From Isoetes taiwanensis (taxonomy: Eukaryota; Streptophyta; Lycopodiopsida; Isoetales; Isoetaceae), in NCBI GenBank assembly GCA_021234155.1, contig JAJEKV010000033.1, forward strand, positions 8,587,641-8,651,640: a stretch of DNA of 64,000 bases. The letters are read 5' to 3'. Position numbers and translations under genes: made by a program. Positions 48,930 through 60,339 of the stretch are shown here, piece after piece. Positions within the stretch are counted from its first letter, which is position 1, and every line of letters starts with the position of its first letter. A model generated the notes under the pieces. That model had not been told where the DNA came from, did no database searches, and saw nothing but the letters and a program-made list of their open reading frames with translations.

Positions 48930-51900
48930 AGGAACAAACTCAAAAACTAGTCAGCATGGAAACGGAAAGGAAGAGAAGCTAAAGAGAAATATAGTATAAA
49001 GAAAAGGAAGAAACGAGTCTACAAGGTCACTGGAAAAGAATGCATAGATAAGGCTGACGGCAATCAAAGTAAAAACGAAGGAAGAAGAAACTAAGAAAAA
49101 TGGAGGAAAAAGAGAAGACAGAGACAAAAGAACAATGAAGAAGTAGAAAGAGCAAGAATGTCGGAATGCAAACAGTGGGATGAATAAAAAATGAAGGAGA
49201 ACATGATGGAGGAAAGCTATGAGAGACGGAAAACAGTTCATTAGAAAGGGCAAATTCGAACTTCAACCCCGGCACATCATTAAATCGAATAAACAACCCA
49301 CCCATAATGAAATGGGCAAGAGACACCACCTTTACAAGATAGAAATAAGACACCCTAGCACGAACACCAACAAGAATAGAGAGACCAAGAGAAACATGGC
49401 AGATGAAATTGGTTATAGAGAATGGAAAGGTAGAAATCTCATGAAAGAGAAAAGTAATCAACTAGACATCCAACCATAAAATAACATCTGCCAAAACACA
49501 CATCTGTAAGGAGCGAACTTACCAACCAAACGATGAGTAAAACAAACCAAACAAATGTGTGTTTCCACGATTGAAGATCTAAGGTGCAAAAGATGCCATA
49601 GAGAATGCAAAGATAGAATTGCATAAAATTGCTAAGCAATGAACGAGGCATCAAACTGTAGACGTGATATGCCCAAATCGATGCTCTTACCAAAAAATGA
49701 AACTTTAGTGTAAAAATGCTCATATGCAAAGAGGGAGAGAAAGAATGCGGCAAGAATGAGCAAGAAATGACGGTAAACAGACCAGCAAACCACAACGGTC
49801 AGGGAAGAAATGGAAGGAGCACAGAGCAGAAAAACAAAACTAGGCGAGCAAACGGAAAGAACTAACAAATGGACAAGACAAGACCCATGGACTAGAGACC
49901 ACCATGAGAACAAAGAAATGTAGCACAATGATAAGGAGCAAATTGGACGAAGGTATACTAAGTAACCATGGAGCAAATGCGAAGAATAAGAATAAATGGC
50001 ACAAAGACGAAAAAAGAATAAGTATGGAAGGAGTTAAGCGGATTATAGAAAATCAAAGGAAAAAAGAACCAATGGATCAAAAAGAACCCCAAAAAAAAAA
50101 ACAAAAAAAAAAATGGAACTAAAAGAACGGGTGCAACTAGGAGAAAAGAAGCCATGTGGGACAATGAATTAAGAAGAGAATAGAGAAACAAGAAGAAAAA
50201 GAGGCATATGTATACAAAAGATTGAGACAAGTCAAAAGAGAATTGAAGATCGAGAACCAAGGAAGAGACCAACTATATATGAGGAACCTGAAAGAAAGGA
50301 GGATCTCAACACATGTGAGACACGGCTATCGAAGCGAGAAGGGTCAATAAATCGATCAAGCATGAAGAATCAGAACTATAAAAAACGAAATCAACACTAA
50401 GAGAAGCCAAGCACAATAAGATAACCATGTCATGGACCAAAATAAACATTGAGCAATATGAATATGTAGAGCATGCCATTATGAAGATCCACAAATCAAG
50501 CTATCAACAAAATATATAGAACTTTGATATAGAACTTTGATAAGCATGATCATGACAAAGCAAAAGATAAGACGAAAAAGAATCGATAACAATTATAGAC
50601 AAAACAATTGGGCTAAATCAGGGAAATGCGACTACGAATAATGAAAGATCAAAGTAAAAGAGGTGATCTGAAGAGCAAATAAAACAAAAAAGTTGGGACA
50701 CGTAAGGCAAACCAGACTAAAGAGGCTAATGGGGCGAATAGCCGGAACGCGTAAAATGAGACGAGAACAATAGAAGCAAAAGAAGCAACGAAACATGAGA
50801 ATACCTAAAAGCAATACAAAGCTTTGACGACAATGGTCATGACAGATGCAACGAGTGAAGTGGTGCAAAATGCTCATCAGCAGAATCAAGTGTTCTTATG
50901 TATGTGTGCAGAACGCTCATAGCAAAAAGTTGAAGAGAAGTGCAGAATGTTCATGTGCAAAGAACGAATTACGTGTAGAGAATGCAAAGAGCAAAAAACC
51001 GTGCCACCACTAAGCATGCCCATTGTTTCAGATGGCATAATGCACGTACTTAACAAGTTCAAGACAAGGAACTTGGTGTATAGACTCCCCAACATCAAAA
51101 AGAGCCTCTCAGTTATAAACATAAGAAAAATAGAACTCGGACAAGTGAGCATGGACTTATGTACTCTAAAACGAATTATTTGCAAAAATCTAGAAGTGGA
51201 TATAAAGATATGTGATGATCGACAATGCCCAAGAAAGAACTCAGAAGTGGGTTCAAGCATCCAAAAGAAACCAAAAAAGCTCCAAAGAAGACGTCACTAA
51301 GAATGGAATCAATGCCCATACCTATCTGTAGATAGAAGAATGCATTCAAATGGAACCAAAATAGGCAAGAAAAAAGGAACCATGTAGAAAATCTAAGGCA
51401 AGATGTCATGTAATGCAAACATTATCTACCAAATGCATATGACAAAAATATGCATCAACCATACCATGTAAACTGTCAGCGACAAACAACCGATATAAAA
51501 GACACTATAAGCCTAGGTTAAGGCAATGTAAGGTGAACATCACGCGCCAACTATACAGAATAAATATGGCAATCAACAAACAACTTAGAAGCGAAGAAAT
51601 TACGAATGCTCCCAAACTTGTGAGCCAGGGAATACAGATATGACGAATGTGCACAACAAAAGCTTTTAATGACAATTCGAGTTACAGAGAAATGCATCAG
51701 AATCCTAACAAGATGAGCCCAGAAAACCATACCTATAGATTGTGGTTAAGCACCGAACGATGAACAACCCCAACGCTAAAAACTCTAAGAGGAGAAAAAT
51801 GACGCCACAAGACTCCAACCGGACGAGGGAGAAACGAACCAGGGAGCACCCGGCAGTAAGAATGGAAATATTCCTATAACAGTGCAAGAATTGTTAGAAA

Positions 51901-54205
51901 GAACCTGCACTTCATGCTCAAGTCACCATGTTAGAAGTATACGCCAGAGAAACATGCGTCTCGTGCTCGAAGGGGACACGACCTCGATATGTATAACAAC
52001 AAACAAAGTTACAAACCCCACGCATAATGATCATGTTCGACTCATGACGCTATAAAGAATACCATGCAAACTCGTATTAAAAGGCGAAACAAACCTACTT
52101 TGATAAATAATGAAGAAAATTATGCATCTGTAGGAAGGGTTCTATGATGACCCACGTGGTTAAAGCCCTATCCAAACAATATGCAACAAAGTAGCCTAAT
52201 GCATGCGTGAACATAAAGATGCAAGACGGAATTGAAAAATCAGAATTCCAAAGACAAGTGCCAAAGAATGTATATAGACTATGAGCTTTATACGCAAGAT
52301 GTTACATGCCGGCCAAACCAGTGCGCAACCTCTATGCCCTTAGCTTCCAAAGCCATTGGTCACAAACAACTTGAGAACGCGCAAGTCTACCACAAGTCCT
52401 GGTCTTAAGAAAGTCGAAGTTCAGCAAAAAATAACAAAACCAAAAGATATAGAATAAGAAACAATAAGCCGAAAAACACCCATGCTAAATATCATATTTG
52501 TGACAATGCTAAACATGCACCAACCCCATAGGACTCACCAATGCACAAAACATGCAAATATAACACCCAGCAAAATTGTGTCCACGTCCTCACGAAGTTG
52601 TTATGAAGTCACCATCATCATGTAGCCTTACCATGCAAAACGAATCATAATCCGAAGGGAACAACACGCCAAAGTCTGTGCACTAAACCAATGGTACCAA
52701 CATATACAAGATGCTAGAATCCACATGTTGACTAGGTATCCAAGTAAAGGAACTAAAACATGTTCCACGAAATTGCCATCTTACCGTCAGGAAGATACGT
52801 ATGTGATGCTAATCTAGCCCTTAGATGGTCAGTATGAGACACTCAAAAAATATTCGCACACATGGGCACCACTGCTATGAGAAAGTGAACCACGATAGAC
52901 ATCAAAAATAAGAACCACTAGAGTGCACATGCATAAGAGACTGATCAAAAAACAAAGCTTGATAAAACCGAGACAACTCTTGAAAAAAAAAAAAAAAAAA
53001 AAAAAATCAAACGATGCAATGCAACTTTTGTATGAGAGAACCAAATCATAAGTGTTAAAAGGAAATTAAAGCCTACAGCAAAAAGGTCAACGTAACAACC
53101 ACAACCTGGTACTACAACAAGAGGGCCTTGCAGACTAAGGAGCAACAAAAGGGGCACTGCAGACTAAGGGAAAACAAGAGGTAATCGAATCAGAATGCCA
53201 AGGTGGACTTGGAAGGTAAAATCAAACCCAAGATAATGCTTAAAGGTTTCAAAAAAAAAAAATCATAGAAAGAAGGTGAGCACCCGAAAACTGAGGGCTC
53301 ACCAGCGAAGGCCATAGAAATTTGTGGCAGAGCTGTGGGCCGACTACTGTGTGACCCGAGAGGACTTGGATGGTTGCCACGTTGCCGATCCATGGCCAGG
53401 TGTAGTTAACAAAACAAACAAGGCGGTGAAAGAAAGAATCCGGAAGGCTGTAAGCGGCTATCGCTGTAAGGCTTTTAAGAAGAAGAGAGTCGGCTATCGC
53501 AGATGATAAGGAAGAATAATACAAGGTAGTTGAGGTAACCAATCTAACAAACGGGGATGAAAAGAGAGACTTCAACCAATCTAACAAAATCGAGATGAAA
53601 AAGAGACTCCAGCCAGCACCGACTCAGCTATACAGTACACTGAATTCACCAAAGTAATCAAACAAAAAAGGGGAACGAATCAAACCTGGCAACTAGGAAT
53701 CAGAGCAAAAGCCAGACGCCCCCAAGAGCCGGCATTATCAGTTGGATCTTGATCATAACTCCACGGCAGATCCAGAAGATAAACAAATCTATCGATGGGG
53801 TATAAAATCCACAACAGATCCAAAAAGTAAATAAATCCACCGATGGGGCTGCCCCCAAAACGCCCAAGTCGATCTGCAAGAATGTACCAGAAATGAATCA
53901 ACAAGAAAGATGAACAAAATCAAACCTGTGTGATGGAAGGCCCTTAAAGTCCTATGGCAAAGCCAAAACTATCCAAGAAACCCAGGTCGGATCTGGATCA
54001 GACTCCAAGGCCGTTGCAGATGAGTTCTCTTATGGCCCCTAAGCATGGCCAGAACATGGAGTTGCTTTCATGATCTGCAACGGAACTAAACCACACCGCT
54101 TTCAACGAAGAGGGGAAAAAACGCTCTGCAAACGGAAGAGAAACGGGAATAGATAGAAGCCCTATCCTCAGACTAGAAGAAATCAAAGTAGAGAATCATA
54201 GAAGA
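48930..54205. other. Purine-rich body of the nested element, no gene recognised
   Basis: The plus strand is rich in A and G for about 4-5 kb. This gives the minus strand many Leu/Phe/Ser-rich open frames (48951-49253, 49027-49461, 49439-49795, 49632-49976, 50886-51260) that look like membrane proteins only because of the skew. No start context, conserved motif or splice pattern supports them. Confidence 0.6.
52983..53006. repeat. A24 homopolymer
   Basis: An uninterrupted run of 24 A. It could be a retroposon tail, but I found no coding or LINE 3' end immediately upstream. Confidence 0.9.
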
Positions 54206-54208
54206 GTA

Positions 54209-54349
54209 GGAAACTGATAGGATAGAGAAGAAGGAAAAATCTAGCTCAAGAGAACGCCGATGAAAGAACAATGAAAAGAGGCTGAATAAATAGGAGGAGT
54301 GACAAAGGGACGTCCCCATCCAAGGAATGTCGGTTACCGTGGCATTTCC
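54209..54349. repeat. Direct repeat Y, copy 2
   Basis: Matches 48730-48888, with one substitution and without the hairpin insert. It is followed at once by the outer repeat Z. Confidence 0.95.
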
Positions 54350-54364
54350 TATATAGTAGTCGTT

Positions 54365-55860
54365 TCCTATTAGACTTCCTGGAACATGTTTTGGTCTGAT
54401 AGCATAATCAAGTGAGTGGTGCCATTTTGGAAATGTGAATCTTACACGTCCCGCTTATTACGAGTCTCCCTTTCCTTATCAATTTAGGACTAATTCTCAT
54501 TTCTTGAATATTGTAGTTTTGCTGGAAATGGCTGCTTGGTGCTATTATACGAGAAGCTATATATTGGGATGAATTTGTCTTTGTGCATCGATGAAGCTAG
54601 GTTTTGGCTAAAAGGTGGAGGAGAAAGATTGTAGGTTTTACAAAAATAATAACTTGAGCTTGTCTTTCTTTATTTTTTCCATGAAATTGGAGCTTATCTC
54701 ATTTTACGAAACTCAATAATTGTATCTTCAAAAAGTGATTGAGTGAAAATTCTCTTTTTTGTGAAATATGACATCTTCCTAAATTGTGAAATATTGTCTA
54801 TTTTATAAGTAACATGCTATTTCATTTTCATACTTTTGACATGAAATGTATGAATTTGAATATGCTACTAAAAACATGCAATCTAAAAATTGTCCCAAAA
54901 TTAAGACATAATCCCAATTTAATTGAATGATGGTTTTGTTTTATAAGCTGGGAAGTTATAATCCTTCGACAAATACCACTGCATTAGTAATCTATCAGCC
55001 TTTTTGTTGCAGATGTTGCTCGATATGCAAGCTATGAAGACTTTGTTTGTATACTGTTTATTGGACCTTCAACCCTAAGAACAAGTGGCAATTGAGAACA
55101 TCAAGTTGGGATGCAACCTCAAATTGATCAGCAGGCTCTATACTTAGTATGTACAATAGGTTCCAGAATTTACCATCTTATTTTGATGTTTGTCACATGT
55201 TAATACTTTTTAGCGATATTGTTAATTGCAAGTTATAGATAGCTTGTATGGCCTAGAAGTAATATTTAAGTGCCCAGGCTGCAACACTAATTTAAGTGTC
55301 TAGTGGAATCTTATGGTCAATTAGACCTGCCAATACCAAATTCGTTGAAGTAACAGGCCTTTAAGTGCTTGTGGGGAATCTGGCCCTTAGTACAAGGTGG
55401 CTAGTCCCTTATGGTGTACAATGGGATTGTTTCAGTTGTGTCTACCTTGCAAACCCATGGATATTTGGTCAAAGCTAACTAGGTATTCTTAGAAGTTTGA
55501 AACCTAAGCTCCTATATTTGGCTGGCTAATACCAAGTTGGGAAGTTCCATATTGCCCTTGAATTTTTCCATAATATTCAATTTGGGTATGTCTATATTGC
55601 CGTGCTTAAAGCATGTATGCCGATGAATAAAGGCCATTCACATAGAAGAGTTTGTTTGAGTAATACTTAATTGCAGGAACAGGTCTGTCAACACATGAGA
55701 TTCGTGAAACATTGATTTTCTATCTGAAAGATGGATGAGGATGCTTTTCCATGCACGTATTTATAGAAACATGTCGAGGATGTTAGATGCCAATAACTTA
55801 ATCTGCCTTGTAACCTGAATTTATAGAGATATATGTTTATTATTAATCAAGATCCTTCAA
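54365..55860. other. Gene-free stretch before LINE copy 3
   Basis: AT-rich, no gene recognised. 54905-54935 is an inverted match to 44324-44354 with one mismatch. Confidence 0.6.
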
Positions 55861-56426
55861 AACAGGATGGCCCTCAAAGGCCACAAGATCTGGTTAGATG
55901 TAGATTTGACACCTGCACAACAAGAGTTTAGGAAGAAGGAATGGAGTAAAGTCAAGGAGGCAAGAGACACAGGAGTAGTGGCTTACTTGGATCAGAGTGG
56001 AAAAGCTGTGATAACCAAGAAGCAGAGAAGCTAGGAAACTCGGGTCTTGAAGGTTAGCCTGTGGAATGCACACGGTCTTCACCAGGTTAAGATGGCAGCT
56101 ACTTGGTCAAATTGGGAGTAGCAAGATATTCTTCTGTTCAACGAAACTTGGGAGCACCAGACAAGACCATTACCAGATATACCAGGGTTTGTTTTAACTG
56201 GGAATATATGGAATGAAAAAGAAAACACAGTGGGGCGCGGGTTTGGTGGAATAGCAGTATACAGTAGAAAAGAAATTTCATCTGAAATAGAACTTGTATT
56301 TGTAGACAGTTCATATGGATCAAAATAAAAGGTCTATATTTAGGGGTATGCTATTTTGCTCCGCTATCTGCCAGCACATATGATAAACAAGGCTATGATA
56401 GGTCAGATCCATTTCATGCCCTATGT

Positions 56427-57692
56427 ATGGAGGCCATGGAATATAGTAAAATAGGAGAAGTAATATTACTGGGTGATTTTAATGCAAGAACAGGGCAAAA
56501 GCAATCCATGACATTCGAAGATGTTTCAGATGTCCGGTTACAGGAAGTAGAAGGACGATGCTATGAAAGAATATCAGAGGATCTGATCATGAACTCGATG
56601 GGAGAAAAACTTCTCCAATTGTGCGCCATTTGCAGTTTGAAAATATTGAATGGCACAAGCTTTTTTCCACACTCCGGGAAGTATACATATGAAAATCATG
56701 GTTCAAGCACAATAGACTATCTTATTACGAGAAAGACAGATCGGGTCACCAAGTTCAGAATTGGCGAGTTGCTACCGGAATCAGATCACAAACCCTTGTT
56801 TTTGGAACTTAGGATCACAGCCAGAAGGAAGAACGAAGCTCCATTCTATCCGAGACTTAAGATTAATCAAAGCTGGAAAGAATCGTATGCAAAGCAGGTA
56901 GAAGAGACGATGGCATCCGTGGAGTGGCAAGGGAAACTTGTTCCAGATGCCAATCAACTCTCACAAGTGCTGTTACAAGCTGCAGAACAGGTTTTTGGCC
57001 TAACTAAAAAACGCTCTCAAAGCAAACCGACCAATGCATGGTGGGATGCAGACTGTCAGAAAGCAAGGGCGGCATTGCTACAGCGATGTGTTCATAAACC
57101 AAAATGGTACAAATCTTATTTGAGACAGAAAAAGAGAGCTTATTTTAAGAAAAGGCAATTGGATTTAGAAGCACAAATTAAGGAGACTCCACAAACTTTT
57201 TGGAAGGCTTTACAGGGGAAATCAGATGCACCGGTCTTGGACCAACATGATCTGCTGGGTTTGGTTAAGTCAATCTACACTATAGATGGGATTGAGAACA
57301 TGCAATTCCCAGCGCCAGACATGGATCTTTTCTCGGAATCAGATGTGTATGAGACACTGTCAAGCATGGAAAATGGCAAAGCACATGATGTGCAAGGCAT
57401 TTGCTTAGAGCTGTTTAAATGGGGGGGCATTCACACTCTCACAAAACTTACCAATGTGCTAAATCAAAGCATCAGAGAAGGGCTTCCAGAAGATTGGACA
57501 GTAAACCGAGTGCATCCAATATACAAGGCAGGAGATAAAAATCAAGTTCAGAATTACCGTACAATCTTAATTGGCAGCACATACACTAAACTTTTAGGAG
57601 CGTTGCTGGAGAGGAAACTTAGTACATGGGCGGAAGCTCATGATAAGCGAGTTCCTTCACAAGCAGTTTTAGACGAGAACATAATACCTTAG
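56427..57692 (+). pseudogene. LINE endonuclease/RT open frame, 421 codons
   Basis: This is the longest open stretch in the window. It runs from inside the endonuclease (LLGDFNAR with the catalytic Asp/Asn, and SDHKPL carrying the catalytic His) to the fingers of the reverse transcriptase (NYRTILIGSTYTKLLG). It lacks the first third of the endonuclease and ends at a frameshift just before the palm motif. It is part of the mutated LINE and not a host gene. Confidence 0.9.
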
Positions 57693-58058
57693 ATCACGCG
57701 CTTACGCTCCGTGTTCTAATTGAACGAGCTAAAGCACCAAACAGGGCCCTGTATGTGGCCTTCGTGGATTTCACGAAAGCATTTGACACTGTTCCAAGAA
57801 AGGAATTGGGAGAAAGAATGATGCAGATTGGGGTCCCAGATGGACTCAAAGGGGCAGTCTCTCAGCTCTACTCTGAGGTATTAGTGACACTATCCCGAGA
57901 TACATCGACCTTTATAAAAAACAATATAGGGGTTCGCTAAGGCTGCCCTCTATCTCCAACGTTATTTGGCTTATTCATTGATGAACTTGAAGAGTGGATG
58001 CAGAGAAATCATCATGCAGGTACCAGGCTTGGGCAGTGTGTGATCCAATTGCTGCTTT

Positions 58059-58877
58059 ATGCGGACGATGTGGTTCTGCTGGCTAAAAAGAGACATGTCC
58101 TACAAACATCTTGACAGGTTAGAGCAATTTTGCATGGCAAGGAAAATGACAGTCAATGTAAAGAAAACAAAAATTATGCAATTTGGAACCCGAGATCGGC
58201 CAGATTTCATATACAAAGGAGAGAAGATAGAAACTGTGGAGTGTTTTAAGTATTTGGGCATTGATTTCGCCTCAAAATACACATGGAAGGAGTGTATCAA
58301 AAGAAGGGTGACAGGTGGAAAATCTACTCTATATGCCATGCTTTCGAAATGTGCCAAACTTTTTCTCTTGGATTGGGATCTCAGGAAAATGCTCTTCACA
58401 GTTTTAGTGCAAACTGTAATCCTTTATGGTTCGCCCATCTGGGGGCCGAAAACATCTCAGAAATTATGGGGGCAGATCGAATCTGTTCAGAAATTGTTTA
58501 TCTGCGGGGAATTGGGCATTAAACATACCATACCATATGCAATCATTCTGGCAGAGACTGGCATGTTTCCTCTTGAACTAGAAGCTTTATATCAGGCAAT
58601 CAATTTCGTTAAAAGAATTAAAGAGCAACCAGAAGGCAGATTTTCTTATCAAGCATTACAAATATCAACAGAGCAGGGATGGTTCCGAGACCTGCAGGAA
58701 TGGGCCAGCAAATGGGGAATTACACATACAAATTGGCCGAAGGGGAAGAAGGAGGCACGAGTTTTGCTCCAAGAGCTGGCTATCGACAAACTCTGGTCCA
58801 CACCAGGGCGCAGGATGTCGCATTATAAAAATACAGTAAACACCATGGCGGATTACGTGGAGCAGGCATACCTATAA
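58059..58877 (+). pseudogene. LINE RT thumb and C-terminal open frame, 272 codons
   Basis: Begins at the YADD frame-shift point. It carries MTVNVKKTKIMQFG, YLGIDFASKYTWKECIKRRVTGGKS (read in two parts), ILYGSPIWGP and the linker to the zinc knuckle in the next frame (58884-59192). The same blocks in the same order occur in copy 2 at 40000-40676. Confidence 0.9.
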
Positions 58878-59239
58878 GCATACATGCCGAGAAGAACCAG
58901 ACAAGTAGTATCCAGATACTGGGTCAGTTCACATAAACTGGAAATCGAAGTGGGCAGATGGCTCAAAACTCCCATTGAGAATCGAGTCTGCAAGTTATGC
59001 GACTTGGCTTGTCTAGAAGATGAAGATCATGTCTTCACTACATGCTCAGCTTATACAGATATTAGAGAAAAACACAATATCCACGTTGGAAGTTTTAGTT
59101 CCCTCTTTACATTAGATTTAGAAGAAATTGGATGTTATATCAAAACAATAGATGAACATCGTTCATTTCTATTGAGAACTTTGGGAAAATAATGTCTGTA
59201 TTCAGGCTCTTTGGCCTTTAAGGCCCCTCAGGGCAATGA

Positions 59240-59262
59240 TATAATAATAATAATAATAATTA
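59240..59262. repeat. (TAA)n tail of LINE copy 3
   Basis: Seven TAA units directly after a GC-rich hairpin at the LINE 3' end. Confidence 0.9.
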
Positions 59263-59264
59263 AG

Positions 59265-60265
59265 TTGCTAGGCAAGACCTGCTTTTGATGCAATTTATCT
59301 TATAGATGATGTATGATATACGTAAAGCAGACAAACAATGTTTTGAACATTTAATTATAAGAAGATATGTCTCAAAACAGTTGTGTTATATATGGTCTTT
59401 GTAAAGCAGCCATTGAAGGTAAGTTAGATACTAACCCCTTTGTAATAATAAGATATCTAGACAATAATAAGCTATCTATGTCATTGCTATTGAACGCGTT
59501 TCAAGAGGTGGCACGTCCCGAAAATGGTTGCTCTTGTTCCGAAACTGTTGGCTATTGAAAACGATGTTCCAGACATTTCAGAACATCTCAAACACTGTTC
59601 TGAACATCGTTCCCAATGGCAAAAATTAAAGAAGGCATTTTAGTTTAAAATTAAGAAGTAAAAATCTAGGGGAAAATTACCAAAATACCATGAAAGTTTG
59701 CCAAAAGTACCAAAATGCCACTAAACCTAGTGGTATTTTGGGAAAATAAAGTTGGACGTTTCCTTCCCGAATTTGAAGGTGTCATTCTGGTTCTGGGCAG
59801 CCCATGATCTATGCTGCATACCTCAAAATGTATTAGAAAAGACTACAATTCTCTTCCACCCGTGAAATTGTTTGTCTCCACTTGGAAATCGAGATTCTAG
59901 TTTTGCAAAAAAGGCATAATCATTGAACATAAGACCTTTTCTACTCTCTCCTAATAACATGGATTGTGGAAACTGCACAAATGTGTTATTTCTTTAAAGA
60001 TAATTGTAGCTCCATTTTGTTGCAATGTTAAGATGCCACAACCAGCATAAATGGTAGCACAAACAAGGCCAATAGAGCTCACAAACCATGAGGCCAAATG
60101 ATAATATCTTTCAATCATGTTGCTTGTAGTGTGTTCTTTTAGTGGTCGAAGGCATAAGATAAGCTTATTATGAAACACCATGATCTCATATAATATGTAG
60201 TGCAGACTGGAATCAATCAATGCTAAGAACAACTAGGATATGTAGATAGAAATGAACGGTATAAT
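59265..60265. other. Gene-free stretch
   Basis: No gene recognised. CCAAAATGCCACTA pairs with TAGTGGTATTTTGG (about 59709-59740), and a GATGTTC/GAACATC symmetric stretch lies at about 59560-59610. The minus frame at 59951-60232 has no motif. Confidence 0.6.
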
Positions 60266-60270
60266 GCGAG

Positions 60271-60334
60271 ATAGCTCAACCATGTACTCGAGAGTAGGAA
60301 ATAATCCCTACTCTCGAGTACATGGTTGAGCTAT
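60271..60334. repeat. Perfect 28-bp inverted repeat with 8-bp loop
   Basis: The left arm 60271-60298 starts ATAGCTCAACCATGTACTCG. The right arm 60307-60334 is its exact reverse complement. The spacer is AAATAATC. There are no mismatches in 28 pairs, although the neighbourhood is decayed repeat DNA. Both arms contain CTCGAG. Confidence 0.97.
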
Positions 60335-60339
60335 GTAAA

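Larger units (their letters stand above)
47918..54361. mobile_element. Nested repeat structure Z-X-A-Y-X-B-Y-Z, unclassified element
   Basis: Three sequences recur in an interlocking order. Z (TATATAGTAGTC) lies at both outer ends, 47918-47929 and 54350-54361. X (42 bp, identical) lies at 47930-47971 and 48884-48925. Y (about 140-160 bp) lies at 48730-48888 and 54209-54349. Y copies differ by one substitution, one single-base indel and a ~20-bp palindromic insert. The outer Z pair resembles a 12-bp target-site duplication. Between them are a 0.95-kb segment with a hairpin array and a 5.3-kb purine-rich segment. No transposase, RT or helicase motif was found, so any element here would be non-autonomous. 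Confidence 0.6.
55865..59262 (+). mobile_element. LINE copy 3, near full length but inactivated (endonuclease, RT, zinc knuckle)
   Basis: The start has DVDLTPAQQEFRKKEWSKVK, the region before the endonuclease in plant LINEs. The apurinic-type endonuclease follows: VSLWNAHGL, LFNETW, GRGFGGIAVYS, LLGDFNARTG (about 56467), STIDYLI (about 56710) and ESDHKPLFLEL (about 56775). The reverse transcriptase reads ENGKAHDVQG, IYKAGDKNQVQNYRTI, AFVDFTKAFDTVPRK (about 57760), GCPLSPTLFGLFIDE (about 57940), YADDVVLL (58058) and FKYLGIDFASKY. The C-terminal module is LYGSPIWGP, then a CKLCDLACLEDEDHVF-TCSAY knuckle (about 58990-59055). Defects: stops near 56032, 56118, 56328, 57939 and 58876, and frameshifts near 57680 and 58090. 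The 3' end has a GGCC-rich hairpin, then a (TAA)n tail. The last open frame ends at 59192. Confidence 0.95.

Noticed and set aside
48951-51260. Minus-strand Leu/Phe/Ser-rich open frames resembling membrane proteins
   Set aside because: They overlap in several frames and follow directly from the purine-rich plus strand. There is no conserved motif.
52983-53006. A24 run as the tail of a LINE or processed gene
   Set aside because: No recognisable 3' end or exon text precedes it. The LINEs in this window end in trinucleotide or CCTTCC repeats.
48736-54344. Y repeats as 149-bp and 130-bp LTRs (TG...CA) of one retrotransposon
   Set aside because: The flanks (GAAAC and TTTCC) are not a direct target duplication, and no primer-binding site, polypurine tract or pol motif was seen. 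The Z-X-A-Y-X-B-Y-Z order also does not fit.
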